DNA of 64,000 nucleotides, taken from NCBI GenBank assembly GCA_002338655.1, contig DDIU01000004.1, positions 62,001 to 126,000 on the forward strand, in the 5' to 3' direction. Numbering within the stretch: position 1 is the first letter of the stretch; the number at the start of each line of letters is the position of its first letter. Under the pieces are notes generated by a model. That model was given only the letters and a program-made list of their open reading frames with translations. It had not been told where the DNA came from and made no database searches. This stretch comes from Flammeovirgaceae bacterium UBA1842. GTDB taxonomy: Bacteria; Bacteroidota; Bacteroidia; Cytophagales; Cyclobacteriaceae. Position numbers and translations under genes: made by a program. Below are positions 63,901 to 64,000 of the stretch, one piece after another.

Positions 63901-64000
63901 TGAAGTTTATTGTTTCATCGTCTGTATTACTTAAACAGCTTTCGAGTATCAATGGCGTTATAACCACCAATCCTGTGGTGCCTATACTAGAGAATTTTTT
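63901..64000 (+). CDS. dnaN: DNA polymerase III beta subunit (sliding clamp), 5' end only
   Basis: The first 33 codons are present and the gene runs off the window. MKFIVSSSVLLKQLSSING and the following TNPVVPILENF are the conserved DnaN start. It clamps the replicative polymerase to DNA. It is separated from the gld operon by 87 bases, AT-rich, with no perfect promoter match. Confidence 0.95.

Noticed and set aside
1..64000. tRNA, rRNA, CRISPR arrays, prophage or transposase genes
   Set aside because: None was seen on either strand in the gaps between genes; apart from the repeats listed, the gaps are short and AT-rich. A tRNA or small-RNA covariance scan would settle this.

Overview
The window is a gene-dense stretch of roughly 40% GC from a Bacteroidetes chromosome, most likely a gliding member of the Cytophagales. 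The signs are the gliding-motility ABC transporter genes gldA, gldF and gldG, a TamB gene overlapping a lipoprotein-type TamA (TamL), few Shine-Dalgarno sequences, and promoters of the Bacteroidetes form TTTG-N19-TAnnTTTG. No rRNA, tRNA, CRISPR array, transposase or integrase was seen. The last 100 bases are the start of dnaN, the DNA polymerase III sliding clamp.

Region by region: (a) 1-634 holds two copies and a stub of a roughly 300-bp direct repeat carrying a decayed reading frame, followed by a giant AsmA-like gene on the minus strand. (b) 5.0-12.7 kb is a compact plus-strand cluster that looks like a nitric-oxide or low-oxygen response unit. It holds an Rrf2 regulator with an Fe-S-type cysteine triad, a cbb3-type oxidase core (CcoN with an extra N-terminal membrane segment, and CcoO fused to a second cytochrome c domain), two small membrane proteins, a group III truncated haemoglobin, a tryptophan 2,3-dioxygenase family protein, two cupins, a RIC/ScdA di-iron repair protein and a hemerythrin-like protein. 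(c) 13-20 kb is tamB-tamL. (d) 20-24.7 kb holds an orphan sensor-like protein, a small MscS channel, and a histidine kinase/NtrC-type regulator pair. The pair is followed by a Rnk/GreA-like gene with a sigma-54 promoter and an upstream palindrome. (e) 24.8-29.5 kb is a small metabolic island of three SDR enzymes, a lipoprotein amidohydrolase and a membrane protein. (f) 29.6-38.2 kb has a YbdG-like channel, a FUSC-family protein, aconitase, and a restriction-modification pair (C5 methyltransferase plus BsuBI/PstI-type nuclease). (g) 38.4-40.8 kb holds a twin-cysteine-module small protein translationally overlapping glutamate dehydrogenase, another Rnk-like protein and a small exported protein.

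(h) 40.8-48.6 kb is a minus-strand isoleucine/valine operon, ilvE-ilvD-ilvB-ilvN-ilvC-ilvA. It is preceded by two consecutive leader peptides, each with seven Ile and one Val codon and each followed by its own terminator hairpin. This tandem attenuator is the most striking regulatory structure in the window. (i) 48.9-55.6 kb holds a TDT/SLAC1-type transporter, then a molybdopterin oxidoreductase complex (cytochrome b-like membrane protein, Mo subunit, four-cluster ferredoxin, Rieske protein, small membrane protein) and a convergent FAD/NAD reductase. (j) 55.7-59.3 kb has small exported proteins (cupredoxin lipoprotein, DUF4142-type protein, beta-barrel protein, thiol-disulfide oxidoreductase). 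(k) 59.5-64.0 kb holds gldA-gldF-gldG, a DUF4340-type gene and the start of dnaN.

All functions are assigned by reading protein motifs by eye. No database search was run, so family names rest on recognised motifs and context.
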